Part shown: in pieces, positions 7,070 through 15,391 of the stretch
How positions within the stretch are numbered: position 1 is the first letter of the stretch
How the letters are laid out: every line of letters begins with the position of its first letter
From: CAVSUR01 sp052143655
GTDB lineage: Bacteria; Actinomycetota; Actinomycetes; Streptosporangiales; Streptosporangiaceae
Reading direction: 5' to 3'
Length of the DNA: 19,051 nucleotides
Assembly (NCBI GenBank): GCA_052143655.1
Contig: JBKQSL010000256.1
Span: 1 to 19,051 of the forward strand
The notes under the pieces: model-generated
Told to the model about the DNA's origin: nothing
Seen by the model: the letters and a program-made list of their open reading frames with translations, nothing else
The model's database searches: none
Program-made: the position numbers and the translations under genes

Positions 7070-9787
7070 ATGGGTGCGGAACGTGATCGGGTGGCCAGCT
7101 TCGGCCGGCTGGAGGACGGGCTGCGCCAGGGCGGGGAGTGGTACCGGTGGGGGCCCTACGTGAGCGAGCGGCAGTGGGGCACTGTACGCGAGGACTACAG
7201 CGCGGACGGTAATGCGTGGGACTACTTCCCACATGACCAGGCCAGGTCACGGGCGTACCGGTGGGGTGAGGACGGCCTGGCCGGGTTCTGCGACATCGAG
7301 CAGCGGCTGTGCCTTTCCCTGGCGCTGTGGAACGGGCGGGATCCGATCCTGAAGGAGCGGGCGTTCGGGCTCACCGGGCCGCAGGGCAACCACGGTGAGG
7401 ACGTCAAGGAGTACTGGTGGTACCTGGATGCGCTGCCCAGCCACGCCTGGAACCGGTGGCGCTACCACTACCCGCAAGGCCCGTTCCCCTACCAGGACCT
7501 GATCGACACCAACGCCGCCCGGAGCCGCACCGAGCCCGAGTATGAGCTGCTGGACACGGGCGCGTTCGCCGGCGACCGGTACTGGATCACCGAGGTGCAT
7601 TACGCCAAGGCCGGCCCGGACGACCTGCTGATGGCCATCCAGGTCACCAACGCCGGCCCGGAGGCCGCCACGCTGCACGTGCTGCCCACCGCGTGGTTCC
7701 GCAACACCTGGTCCTGGGGTGATGGCGAGCCCCGGCCGGCGCTGCGGGCCTCCGGTGACCGGTCGGTGGCCATCGACCATCCGTTCCTGGGCGCCCTGGA
7801 GCTCACCGCCGCGGCTGGCCCCGACGGCACCGGCCCGCAGCTGCTGTTCTGCGAGAACGAGACGAACCTGGCCGGGCTGTATGGCGCTGCCCCGGTCACG
7901 CCCTACCCCAAGGATGGCATCAACGACCACGTGATCCACGGCGCGGCCACGGTCAATCCCGTCGGTGCCGGCACCAAGTGCGCGTTCTGGTACCAGGTCA
8001 CCGTCCCGGCCGGCCAGACCGCCGAGCTCCGGCTCCGGCTGCGGCCCGCTGGCGGCGGGAAGCAGCGCGCCAAGGCGCAGGCGGACCCGCTGGGCACCGA
8101 GTTCGGCCAAGTGCTGGCCCAGCGCCGGGTCGAGGCCGATGAGTTCTACGCCGAGCTCACCCCGGCCGGCGCCAGCGCGGATGAGGCGCTGGTGCTGCGG
8201 CAGGCCTGTGCCGGGATGCTGTGGAGCAAGCAGCTGTTCTACTACGACGTCGCCCGCTGGCTGGACGGCGACCCGACCCAGCCGCAGCCGCCCGAGGTGC
8301 GCAAGCACGGGCGGAACTCCGGGTGGCGCAACTTCGACGGGTTCGACATCATCTCGATGCCGGACAAGTGGGAGTACCCCTGGTTCGCCGCCTGGGACCT
8401 GGCCTTCCACAGCGTCACCCTGGCGCACCTGGACCCGGCGTTCGCCAAGTACCAGCTGATCATGGTCTGCCGGGAGTGGTTCCAGCACCCGAAGGGGGCG
8501 CTGCCGGCGTATGAGTGGGACTTCGGGGACGTCAACCCGCCGGTGCACGCGTGGGCGGCGCTGCAGGTCTTCGCCATCGACGGCGCCCGCGACATCGGGT
8601 TCCTGCGCAGGGTGTTCGCTAAGCTGCTGGTCAACTTCACCTGGTGGGTCAACCGCGAGGACGCCAGCGACCGGAACGTCTTCGAGGGCGGCTTCCTGGG
8701 CCTGGACAACATCGGCCCGATCGACCGCTCGCACCTGCCGGCCGGCTACACCCTGGAGCAGTCCGACGCCACCGGCTGGATGGGCTCCTACGCGCTGGCG
8801 ATGGGAACTATCGCCGCCGTCCTGAACTGGTCCGGCGAGCACGAGGATCAGGATCTGGTGCTGAAGTTCATGGAGCATTTCGCGGGCATCCGCACGGCCC
8901 TAGACGAGCAGGGCCTGTGGGACGACGCCGACGGGCTGTTCTATGACCGGCTGGTCACCCCCTCCGGCTACACCGTCCCGGTCAAGGTCCGGTCCATGGT
9001 CGGGATCATCCCGGCGCTGGCCGCAGGGGTTCTCGACGGCAACATGCTGCAAAACGCGCTGACCATGAACAAGCAATTCATGAGGTTCCTGCAGCATGAG
9101 GTCGGGGATGTCCAGAAGCTGGCAGAAACCCCGCAGCTGCGCGGCCGGGGGGCCGACCAGCGGCTGCTGCTGTCGGTGGCCCGGCCCGCCCAGCTGGAGC
9201 GGCTGTTCGCCAAGCTGTTCGACGAAAGCGAGTTCCTGTCCCCGCACGGGCTGCGCGCGGTGTCGGCCTACCATCGCGATCATCCCTACCAGTTCGACGC
9301 CGAGGGCTACCAGTCCTCCATCGACTATGAGCCAGCCGAGTCGACCACCTCCATGTTCGGCGGCAACTCCAACTGGCGTGGCCCGATCTGGATGCCAGTC
9401 AACTACCTGGTCGTCGAATCACTCGAGCGCTACCACCGGTTCTACGGCGCTGACTTTGAGATGGAGTACCCGACTGGCTCGGGGAATCGGCTCACCCTGG
9501 ACCTGATCGTCGCCGACCTCCAGGACCGGCTGATCTCGCTGTTCACGATGGACGCACACGGGCGGCGGCCCTGCTTCGGCGGGACCGAGAAGATGCAGAC
9601 TGATCCGGCCTGGAAGGACAACCTGATCTTCAGCGAGTACTTCCACGGCGACAACGGCGCCGCCATCGGCGCCTTCCACCAGACCGGGTGGACCGGCCTG
9701 ATCGCCGATGTGATCCTGCGCCGGCACGGCGCGGTCCGCGCGCTTGGAGACGTCCTGCGTGACCAAGCAGGAAAGGCCCGGCAATGA
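7070..9787 (+). CDS. GH63/MGH1-like glucosidase
   Basis: A large intracellular-type glycoside hydrolase (905 residues, no signal peptide) of the GH63 (alpha/alpha)6-barrel class, probably removing terminal alpha-linked glucose from an oligosaccharide. The N-terminal half (about 1-360) is a beta-rich domain with REDYSADGNAWDYFPHDQARSRAYRW and TEVHYAKAGPDDLL, typical of bacterial members. The barrel contains PDKWEYPWFAAWDLAFHS, where Asp443 is the probable general acid, followed by GALPAYEWDFGDVNPP. Also seen are GGNSNWRGPIWMPVNYL near 755-775 and FSEYFHGDNGA, with Glu856 a candidate base. Length is normal and the frame is intact. The stop codon overlaps the glgX start (ATGA), so the two are translationally coupled. 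Pairing with glgX points to alpha-glucan, glycogen or compatible-solute turnover; the exact substrate is not visible. Confidence 0.85.
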   Translation: MGAERDRVASFGRLEDGLRQGGEWYRWGPYVSERQWGTVREDYSADGNAWDYFPHDQARSRAYRWGEDGLAGFCDIEQRLCLSLALWNGRDPILKERAFGLTGPQGNHGEDVKEYWWYLDALPSHAWNRWRYHYPQGPFPYQDLIDTNAARSRTEPEYELLDTGAFAGDRYWITEVHYAKAGPDDLLMAIQVTNAGPEAATLHVLPTAWFRNTWSWGDGEPRPALRASGDRSVAIDHPFLGALELTAAAGPDGTGPQLLFCENETNLAGLYGAAPVTPYPKDGINDHVIHGAATVNPVGAGTKCAFWYQVTVPAGQTAELRLRLRPAGGGKQRAKAQADPLGTEFGQVLAQRRVEADEFYAELTPAGASADEALVLRQACAGMLWSKQLFYYDVARWLDGDPTQPQPPEVRKHGRNSGWRNFDGFDIISMPDKWEYPWFAAWDLAFHSVTLAHLDPAFAKYQLIMVCREWFQHPKGALPAYEWDFGDVNPPVHAWAALQVFAIDGARDIGFLRRVFAKLLVNFTWWVNREDASDRNVFEGGFLGLDNIGPIDRSHLPAGYTLEQSDATGWMGSYALAMGTIAAVLNWSGEHEDQDLVLKFMEHFAGIRTALDEQGLWDDADGLFYDRLVTPSGYTVPVKVRSMVGIIPALAAGVLDGNMLQNALTMNKQFMRFLQHEVGDVQKLAETPQLRGRGADQRLLLSVARPAQLERLFAKLFDESEFLSPHGLRAVSAYHRDHPYQFDAEGYQSSIDYEPAESTTSMFGGNSNWRGPIWMPVNYLVVESLERYHRFYGADFEMEYPTGSGNRLTLDLIVADLQDRLISLFTMDAHGRRPCFGGTEKMQTDPAWKDNLIFSEYFHGDNGAAIGAFHQTGWTGLIADVILRRHGAVRALGDVLRDQAGKARQ

Positions 9788-11959
9788 CCAGTATGCAAAC
9801 CACCGCTACCGCGGCCGGCGCAGTGTCGGATCCCCGTGCCGCCCAAGCGCTGCCCGGCAGGCCATTCCCGCTTGGTGCCACTCCCGGCGAGCATCTCGGC
9901 ACCGCGGGCACCAACTTCGCGATCGCCTCCGGCGTCGCCACCGGTGTCACCTTGTGCCTGTTCGACAAGGCTGGCGCGGAAACCCAGATCCCGTTGCGGG
10001 ATAACGATGCCGACATCTGGTACGCCTTCGTGCCGGGAGCCGGCCCTGGCCAGTCCTACGGTTACCGCGTGGCCGGGCCCTGGAACCCAGCCCAGGGCCT
10101 GCGATGCAACCCGGCTAAGCTGCTGCTCGACCCGTACGCCAAGGCCATCAGCGGAACGGTCACGTTCGGGCCGGAGGTGCTCGGCCAGGACGAAACCGAC
10201 CCCGGCAAGCCGAGCAGCCTGGACTCCTCGGCGCACGTGCCCAGGAGCCTGGTCGTAGACCCGGCATTCAACTGGCATGACAGCGACCGGCCGTGGTACC
10301 GCTACGCGGACACGGTCCTGTACGAGATCCATGTCAAGGGCTTCACCATGCGCCCACCCGGACATTCCCCCGGCGCTCCGCGGGACCTACGCCGGCCTGG
10401 GTCACGAGGCCGCCATCGCGCACCTGCGCAAGCTGGGCGTGACCACCGTCGAACTGCTCCCAGCCCACCAGAACGTACCGGAGTCGTTCCTGGTCGAGCG
10501 GGGGCTGACGAACTACTGGGGTTACAACACGATCGGTTTTTTCGCCCCACACAACGGCTACTCCGCCTCCGTCCGGGCCGGTCGCCCAGGCGGTCAGGTC
10601 GCCGAGTTCAAGACGATGGTGGACGCACTGCACCGGGCCGGCCTGGAAGTGCTGCTCGACGTGGTGTTCAACCACACCGCCGAGGCCGGCCCGGACGGTC
10701 CCGCGCTGTGCTTCCGCGGCATCGACAACACGGCCTACTACCGGGTCGAGCCTGGCAACCCCGGCAACTACTACGACACCACCGGCTGCGGCAACGCGCT
10801 GAACGTAGGTGATCCGATCACGCTGCAGCTGATGATGGACTCGCTGCGCTACTGGCTGACCGAGATGCACGCCGACGGGTTCCGGTTCGACCTGGCGCCC
10901 ACCCTGGCCCGCCAGGACGGCGCCTTCGACAAGGTGTCGGCCTTCCTGGACATGGTCGCCCAGGACCCCGTGGTCTCCCAGGCCAAGCTGGTCGCCGAGC
11001 CGTGGGACGTCGGCCAGATGGACAGTTACGACCTGGGCCGGTTCCCGCCGCTGTGGCGCGAGTGGAACGGCAAGTACCGGGACACGATGCGCGACTTCTG
11101 GCGTAGCCACCAAGTCGGGCTCGGCGAGTTCGCCAACCGCTTCACCGGCTCCTCCGACCTCTACGCCACGGTCGGCCGACGGCCCACCGCCTCGGTCAAC
11201 CTGATCACCGTCCACGACGGCTTCACCCTGGCCGACCTCGTCTCCTATAACGACAAGCACAACGAGGCCAACGGCGAAAACAACCGCGACGGGACCAGCG
11301 ACAACAATTCCTGGAACTGCGGCACCGAAGGCCCCGCCGGCGACCCCGACGTCCTCGCGCTGCGCGCCCGCCAGTCCCGGGCCATGCTCACCACGCTGAT
11401 GCTGTCCTTCGGCGTCCCGATGCTGCTCGGCGGCGACGAGATGGGCCGGACCCAGGGCGGCAACAACAACGCGTACTGCCAGGACAACGAGATGACCTGG
11501 CTCGACTGGGCCAGCGCTGACACCACGCTGCTGGACTACACCAAGCGCCTGATCGCCTTCCGGCGGGCTCACCCAGTCTTCCGGCGCCGCCGCTTCCTGG
11601 CCGGCACCGAAGCCTCCGAACTGCAGTGGTTCAGCCCCGCCGGCACCCCCATGGACAACGCCGACTGGGCCGACTCGAACGCCCGCGCCATCGCCATCTA
11701 CCTCGACGGACGCGACGACCCCGACTGGGCCGAAGACGGCACCGCCCTGCTCGACGACGACTTCCTCGTCCTGGTCAACTCCTGGTGGGAACCCCTCCAC
11801 TTCACCCTGCCTCCCACCCGCCACGGCGCAGAATGGCAGCCCGAGATCGACAGCCACGACCCCGCCGCCCCCGCAGGGGCGGCCACACGCCACGCTGGTG
11901 ATCAGGTAACCGTGGGCCCCAGGTCCATCACTGCCTTCCGTTCCGCGTCACCACGATGA
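9784..11959 (+). pseudogene. glgX: Glycogen debranching enzyme GlgX, single-base frameshift
   Basis: GlgX hydrolyses alpha-1,6 branches of limit-dextrin glycogen. The first 190 or so codons give a CBM48-like N-terminal domain (GTNFAIASGVATGVTLCLFD, SYGYRVAGPW, NPAKLLLDPYA) and VLYEIHVKGFTMR. The frame is then lost and resumes at HPDIPPALRGTYAGLGH one frame over. Removing one C from the CCC at 10353-10355 restores a continuous 724-codon protein of normal length. All GH13 motifs follow: DVVFNHTAE, GFRFDLAPTL (nucleophile Asp at 10889-10891), VAEPWDVG (acid Glu at 10997-10999) and VHDGF (Asp at 11216-11218). The start overlaps the glucosidase stop by ATGA, with AGGAAAGG upstream. With everything else intact, this is either a very recent mutation or a sequencing/assembly indel. 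Confidence 0.88.
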
Positions 11960-12069
11960 GCACAGCCGGGCGACGTGAAGCGCACCCACCCAACGGCTGG
12001 GACACTGTCGGCAAAGACTCCTGCCAGGCCGGCCGTGATGGAGGCTGCCCCGTCCCGTGCTCGGCTGAC

Positions 12070-12080
12070 ACGTAATTGGG
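12070..12080 (+). repeat. Inverted repeat, transposase-downstream end of the IS110 element
   Basis: ACGTAATTGGG, the reverse complement of 13755-13765. It is an AT-containing 11-mer in very GC-rich DNA, so a chance match 1.7 kb away flanking a transposase is unlikely. Confidence 0.55.
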
Positions 12081-12102
12081 GTCCTTGCGGGCGCGCGGCA
12101 GC

Positions 12103-12126
12103 AGCCGGCGGCGCCAGCCGTCGGCT
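12103..12126. repeat. Stem-loop in the downstream end of the IS110 element
   Basis: AGCCGGCGG (12103-12111) pairs with CCGTCGGCT (12118-12126), giving nine base pairs counting one G-U, with a 6-nt loop. It lies between the transposase stop and the inverted repeat. It may be a terminator-like or recognition structure; there is no T-run. Confidence 0.35.
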
Positions 12127-12197
12127 GGGGTGGGCGGGCTGGGGCAGGTGGCGGGGCGGCTCCTGGGGAGGCGGTCTGGGTCAGCCGGCCCGCGCTA

Positions 12198-13481
12198 TCA
12201 GGCGGCCTCCGCGGGGGTGATGACGATGACGCAGCCGGGGTTGAGCTTTTGCAGCTGGCGCAGCAGGTAGTCCTGCTTGTCCTGGGCGGACTCGCGGCGG
12301 GTGCAGAAGTCGGCGCCGGGTTCCTCGTACGGCTTGCCGGTCTTGAGGATGGCGTAGGCGATCTTGAGCAGAGTATGCGCGATCGCGATGATCGCCCGTT
12401 TCCGCGCGCCCTTGTTCTTCGGACCGCCGAACTTGCGGATCAGGCGGTGGAACCTGGCCTGTAGCCGGCCGGGGACACGGATCGCGGCCCAGGCGGCCTG
12501 GACCAGCAGCGGCTTGATGTAGTTGCCGCCGTCCCCGGTCCGGCCGCTGCGGCTCTTGCGGGCGCTGATGTAGCTGCCCGGGCACAAGGTGATCCAGGAG
12601 GCGAGCCGCTCGGCTGTGGCGAAATGCTGGTGCGGGGCCGGGCCGATCGCGCCCAGCCACCCGGCTGTCACCACCTCCCCGAACCCGGGGATCGTGCCCG
12701 CCAGTTCCGCCTCCCGGGCATACCGGGCGACCAGCGGGCTGATCTTGGCGTCCAGGCCGCCGACGGCATCATCGAACATCTTGATCCGGTCCAGGTGCAG
12801 CCGGCACATCAGCGCGTGGTGGCTGGTGAACCGGCCGGTCAGCGCCATCGACAGGTCCGCGAGCTTGCCCGCGGTCCGCATCCGCCCCTGAGCCAGGCCG
12901 GCCAGCACCGCGCCGCGCCGCTCGCCGTCGATCAGCGCTTCGATCATCGCCGTCGACGACATGCCGGTAATATCACTGACCACGGAATCAAGCTTGATCC
13001 CGGCCGATTCCAGCGTCTTCTGCAGCCGCTGGATCTCCGAGGTGCGGGCCTGGACCGTCTTCACACGGTACCGAACCAGGTCCCGCACCTCCTTCAGGTC
13101 CGGGGACGGGATGTAGGAGCCGCGCATCACCGCCCCGCACTCATACAGGTCCAGCAGCCGGACCGCGTCCTTGGCGTCGGTCTTGTGGCCCTTCAGCGCC
13201 TTGACATGCGCCGGGTTGACCACCAGCACCTCGGTGAAATCCAGCTCCGTCAGCGCGTAGTACACCGGCTCGGTATAAACCCCCGAGGCCTCCATCACCA
13301 CGTGCGTGACGCCCCGCCCGCGCAGCTCGCGGGCCATCGCCTGGAGCACCCCGTAAAACGTCCGGTACTCCAGCACATCGGTCGTGCGGGTCCCGCGCTT
13401 CCTGCCCGGCACCCGGACCGCGACCTTGATCATGTCCTTGTGCACGTCGATCGCGGCCACCCGGTCATACAGCACTCTCAC
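12198..13481 (-). CDS. IS110-family transposase (DEDD plus serine type)
   Basis: Recombinase that moves IS110-type elements by a circular intermediate, guided in characterised members by an element-encoded bridge RNA. It has 427 residues from the GTG at 13481, chosen because AGGAGG (13488-13493) lies 6 nt upstream; a longer frame has no such site. The N-terminal RuvC-like domain carries the DEDD set: Asp12 in AIDVHKD, Glu64 in VMEASG, and Asp102/Asp105 in HKTDAKDA. A coiled-coil-like linker (about 140-160) leads to the C-terminal Transposase_20 domain. That domain has IPGFGEVVTAGWLGAIG (264-280) and LCPGSYISARKSRSGR (299-314), which contains the candidate catalytic serines. All expected motifs are present without frameshift, so the protein looks functional. 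Its C-terminal extension with FCTRRESAQDKQDYLLRQL is ordinary for actinobacterial members. Confidence 0.93.
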   Translation of the reverse strand: MRVLYDRVAAIDVHKDMIKVAVRVPGRKRGTRTTDVLEYRTFYGVLQAMARELRGRGVTHVVMEASGVYTEPVYYALTELDFTEVLVVNPAHVKALKGHKTDAKDAVRLLDLYECGAVMRGSYIPSPDLKEVRDLVRYRVKTVQARTSEIQRLQKTLESAGIKLDSVVSDITGMSSTAMIEALIDGERRGAVLAGLAQGRMRTAGKLADLSMALTGRFTSHHALMCRLHLDRIKMFDDAVGGLDAKISPLVARYAREAELAGTIPGFGEVVTAGWLGAIGPAPHQHFATAERLASWITLCPGSYISARKSRSGRTGDGGNYIKPLLVQAAWAAIRVPGRLQARFHRLIRKFGGPKNKGARKRAIIAIAHTLLKIAYAILKTGKPYEEPGADFCTRRESAQDKQDYLLRQLQKLNPGCVIVITPAEAA

Positions 13482-13754
13482 GCGCCACCTCCTGAAGCGG
13501 CATATCGAACTAACCGGGAACAGAAGGCGCACCGCCCGCCGGGGTCCCTCACATCAATCAGGAGACTGACACGCGCGCTCGCAGCGGCAACGGGCATGAC
13601 CCGCAACGGGACCCTCGCGCCAATCTAAGTGACGGCCTCGAACGGTCCATAGCCAACCGGCGACGACGGACGGCGCACCAGGGCCATCGTGCACCTTCCA
13701 CACCCGCCATACAGGGCAGAACCACCAGAAACCACCCGCAGACCCCAGCCCCCG
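13482..13754 (-). ncRNA. Candidate bridge-RNA region in the IS110 leader
   Basis: A 273-nt non-coding stretch lies between the transposase start and the upstream inverted repeat. On the transposase strand it contains pairable segments. GGGTCCC (near 13612-13606) is complementary to GGGACCC (near 13548-13542). Nested between them is CCCGTTGC, repeated twice around GGGTCATG, which can fold as small CGGG/CCCG hairpins. IS110-group elements are known to encode a bridge RNA with target- and donor-binding loops in this position. I cannot identify the loops by eye, and the limits of any transcript are unknown. Confidence 0.4.
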
Positions 13755-13765
13755 CCCAATTACGT
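13755..13765 (-). repeat. Inverted repeat, transposase-upstream end of the IS110 element
   Basis: CCCAATTACGT on the plus strand, an exact reverse complement of 12070-12080. It marks the probable upstream limit of the element to within a few bases. Confidence 0.55.
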
Positions 13766-13814
13766 CCCGGGCATCGCGCGCAGCCGCGCATCCTCTTCTA
13801 AGTGGGTAGCCCCG

Positions 13815-14000
13815 TTAATTCGTCGGGGGCTGGTCGCCGGGTTCGCGGCCGAGGCTGGTGAGGTGGACGGTGCAGGCGGTGTCGAGGGCTTCCTGGGGGT
13901 GCGCCGGCGGGCAGGCCGGTGAGCAGGACGGCGTCTTCGTAGCGGTCGCTGGCAGCGGAGTAGATCGCGAAGCCGAAGGAGCGTACCGCATTGCCCGATC
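13815..14000 (-). pseudogene. C-terminal fragment of an unidentified protein, with a C-run frameshift
   Basis: Two adjoining minus-strand frames make one sensible C-terminus: VRSFGFAIYSAASDRYEDAV and LLTGLPAGAP, then, one frame over, QEALDTACTVHLTSLG and a TAA stop at 13815. Dropping one C from the C5 run near 13897-13901 joins them. A stop codon lies just before the segment, so no start survives. The sequence resembles tails of small uncharacterised actinobacterial proteins often found near mobile elements, but I cannot name it. It lies just outside the IS110 end. Confidence 0.35.
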
Positions 14001-14194
14001 ACAGTGTCTGAGCTGCGGATTCTCTTGGCCGGAGATGCCCGGCATTGTCCTTGAGTGACCTCGGTCAATGGCACGCTAAGGAATTGCAGAGAAATAATAC
14101 GTAGTCTCCCGGGATTTCGCCCGGTGGTGTGGTATGGGCGCAGTGGTCCGTAGGCTGCTGAACCGGCCGGGCCGCCTCAGGGCCCGGCTCAGGG

Positions 14195-14581
14195 TCAGCC
14201 CGCTGGTCTGGCCTTCGGGCTGAGGACGAGGCCGTGTCCCTGGGCGCAGGCGGTCAGGCCGGGCAGGGTCGCTCGCGGGGTCTGGAACCGCAGGCGCAGC
14301 ACGGTTACCAGGGTTTGCTCGGCGAGGCTGAGCGCGGGCGGGTGCCCGCCGGCTGGCTTGCGGGTGGGCGGTCCGCCGCGGCGGATGTACAGGGCAGTGT
14401 GGCGCTGGGCCTGGTAGGCGAGGGTCAGCGTGCTGATCAGCTGGTCCCAGTCGGCGGGGGCGTGTTCGCCGTCACTGAGGACGGCCACCGGGCGGTAGGG
14501 CTCCGCCACTGACGGTGTCGTTGTGGTGCGAGTTGGCGGATGTGAGGGGCGGGGGTTCGTGGACGGCGTCACCGTGAGCAT
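14195..14581 (-). pseudogene. Transposase-associated helix-turn-helix protein, probably internally deleted
   Basis: A 128-residue frame with a Thr/Pro-rich N-terminus, then DWDQLISTLTLAYQAQRHTA, LYIRRGGPPTRKPAGGHPPA and LSLAEQTLVTVLRLRFQTP. This resembles the N-terminal HTH region of actinobacterial transposase-type proteins. The expected continuation of the HTH (recognition helix and beyond) is missing. RFQTPRATL runs straight into PGLTACAQGHGLVLSPKARP, which looks like the extreme C-terminus of the same kind of protein. That suggests an in-frame internal deletion. It is divergent from the DUF6431 gene, sharing a short intergenic region with a large stem-loop. The family assignment is from memory of similar sequences and is uncertain. 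Confidence 0.4.
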
Positions 14582-14594
14582 GTCAGCGAAGGCA

Positions 14595-14635
14595 ACGGCC
14601 CTCCCTGATCTTTAGCCGGATGCCGGGAGGGCCGT
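14595..14635. repeat. Perfect 11-bp inverted repeat between divergent genes
   Basis: ACGGCCCTCCC (14595-14605) and GGGAGGGCCGT (14625-14635) are separated by 19 nt. It lies between the divergent HTH fragment and the DUF6431 gene, 28 nt before the latter's start. It may be a transposon end, an operator, or a leader stem that controls translation of the DUF6431 gene. Confidence 0.5.
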
Positions 14636-14663
14636 CTGATGCGGTGCCGGAGGTGGCGCCACG

Positions 14664-15326
14664 GTGATGACGGTACGAGGTTCCGGGGAGAGTGTCGAGG
14701 CCCGGCTGCGGGCCGGGTTGCTGCGCTGTGCCTGCGGCGGGGTGCTGCGGCCGTGGGGGAAGGCGCGACCGCGGCTGGTGGCCATGTTCACCGGGCAGGT
14801 GGTGGTGCAGCCCAGGCGGGGGATCTGCCGGGGCGGCTGCGGCCGGTCGCATGTGCTGCTGCCTGCCTGGCTGTTGTCGCGGCGCCGGTACGCGGCACTG
14901 GTGATCTTCGCCGCGCTGGCGCTGCGGGCGGCGGGGTTAAAGGCCGCCGCGGTGGCGGCCCGGCTGCGGCTGCCGGTGCCGGGCCGGCCAGGCCAGGGCT
15001 GGAGCGTCCCGGTCTCGACGGCAGGCTCGTGGCTGGCCCGGTTTGCCTCCCGGGCCGGCCAGCTGCGCCAGATATTCCTGGCAGTGCTGCCGCTGGCGGA
15101 TCCGGTAGCGCGGGTGGTGGCGCCGGCCGGGTCGGTGAGCGGGGATGCGCTGGCCGCGCTGGAGGCGGTCACCGCGGGGCTGCGGCGGCGGTTCCCCGCC
15201 CTGGACATGGTGGCGGCGCATGAGGTCGCCGCGCACCTGACCTGCGGGCTGCTGCTGGCGCCTTCGTTTCCGGCCGTCCCGGGCAACACGACCCTGATCT
15301 TGATGGCCGCCGCTGGCACTTCCTGA
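14664..15326 (+). CDS. DUF6431-like zinc-ribbon protein of a transposon
   Basis: A 220-residue protein with an N-terminal zinc-ribbon-like part, LLRCACGG (about 20-27), then ICRGGCGRSHVLLPAWLL (about 54-71). A helical domain follows (AALALRAAGLKAAAVAARL, then a WLARFASRAGQLRQIFL helix), ending in an Ala/Leu-rich tail. This is the layout of DUF6431 proteins, which in Actinomycetota are found directly upstream of integrase-core transposases, as here (65 nt). The first cysteine pair is spaced CxC rather than the usual CxxC, which may weaken metal binding. GGAGG at 14649-14653 serves the GTG at 14664; the ATG three bases later is also possible. A DNA-binding accessory role in transposition is inferred from context. 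Confidence 0.65.
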   Translation: MMTVRGSGESVEARLRAGLLRCACGGVLRPWGKARPRLVAMFTGQVVVQPRRGICRGGCGRSHVLLPAWLLSRRRYAALVIFAALALRAAGLKAAAVAARLRLPVPGRPGQGWSVPVSTAGSWLARFASRAGQLRQIFLAVLPLADPVARVVAPAGSVSGDALAALEAVTAGLRRRFPALDMVAAHEVAAHLTCGLLLAPSFPAVPGNTTLILMAAAGTS

Positions 15327-15391
15327 CTGCCGGCCTGGCCCGCCAGGGTCGCCATAGGCCCTGTTCATGGCGATTCCAAGGGAGGCGGATC

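Larger units (their letters stand above)
12070..13765 (-). mobile_element. IS110-family insertion sequence (boundaries approximate)
   Basis: The element is defined by an intact IS110 transposase, plus ACGTAATTGGG at 12070-12080 and its exact reverse complement at 13755-13765. Reading inward from both ends, the match continues loosely (GGGGTCCTTGCGGG at one side, GGGGTCTGCGGG at the other). The non-coding parts are about 117 nt downstream of the transposase and 273 nt upstream. IS110 elements lack classical terminal inverted repeats, while the IS1111 subgroup has short subterminal ones. The true tips may therefore lie several bases outside these repeats. The long upstream region fits the IS110-group layout with a structured RNA in the left end. 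It separates glgX from a tract of decayed fragments. Confidence 0.65.

Noticed and set aside
7247..8878. 543-codon minus-strand open frame opposite the glucosidase
   Set aside because: Antisense of a gene with clear GH63 motifs; composition typical of a reversed GC-rich frame.
10343..11893. 516-codon minus-strand open frame opposite glgX
   Set aside because: Antisense of GH13 catalytic motifs; Val/Gly/Glu repetitive composition.
12624..13628. 334-codon plus-strand open frame over the IS110 transposase
   Set aside because: Shadow of the transposase; no motif or ribosome site.
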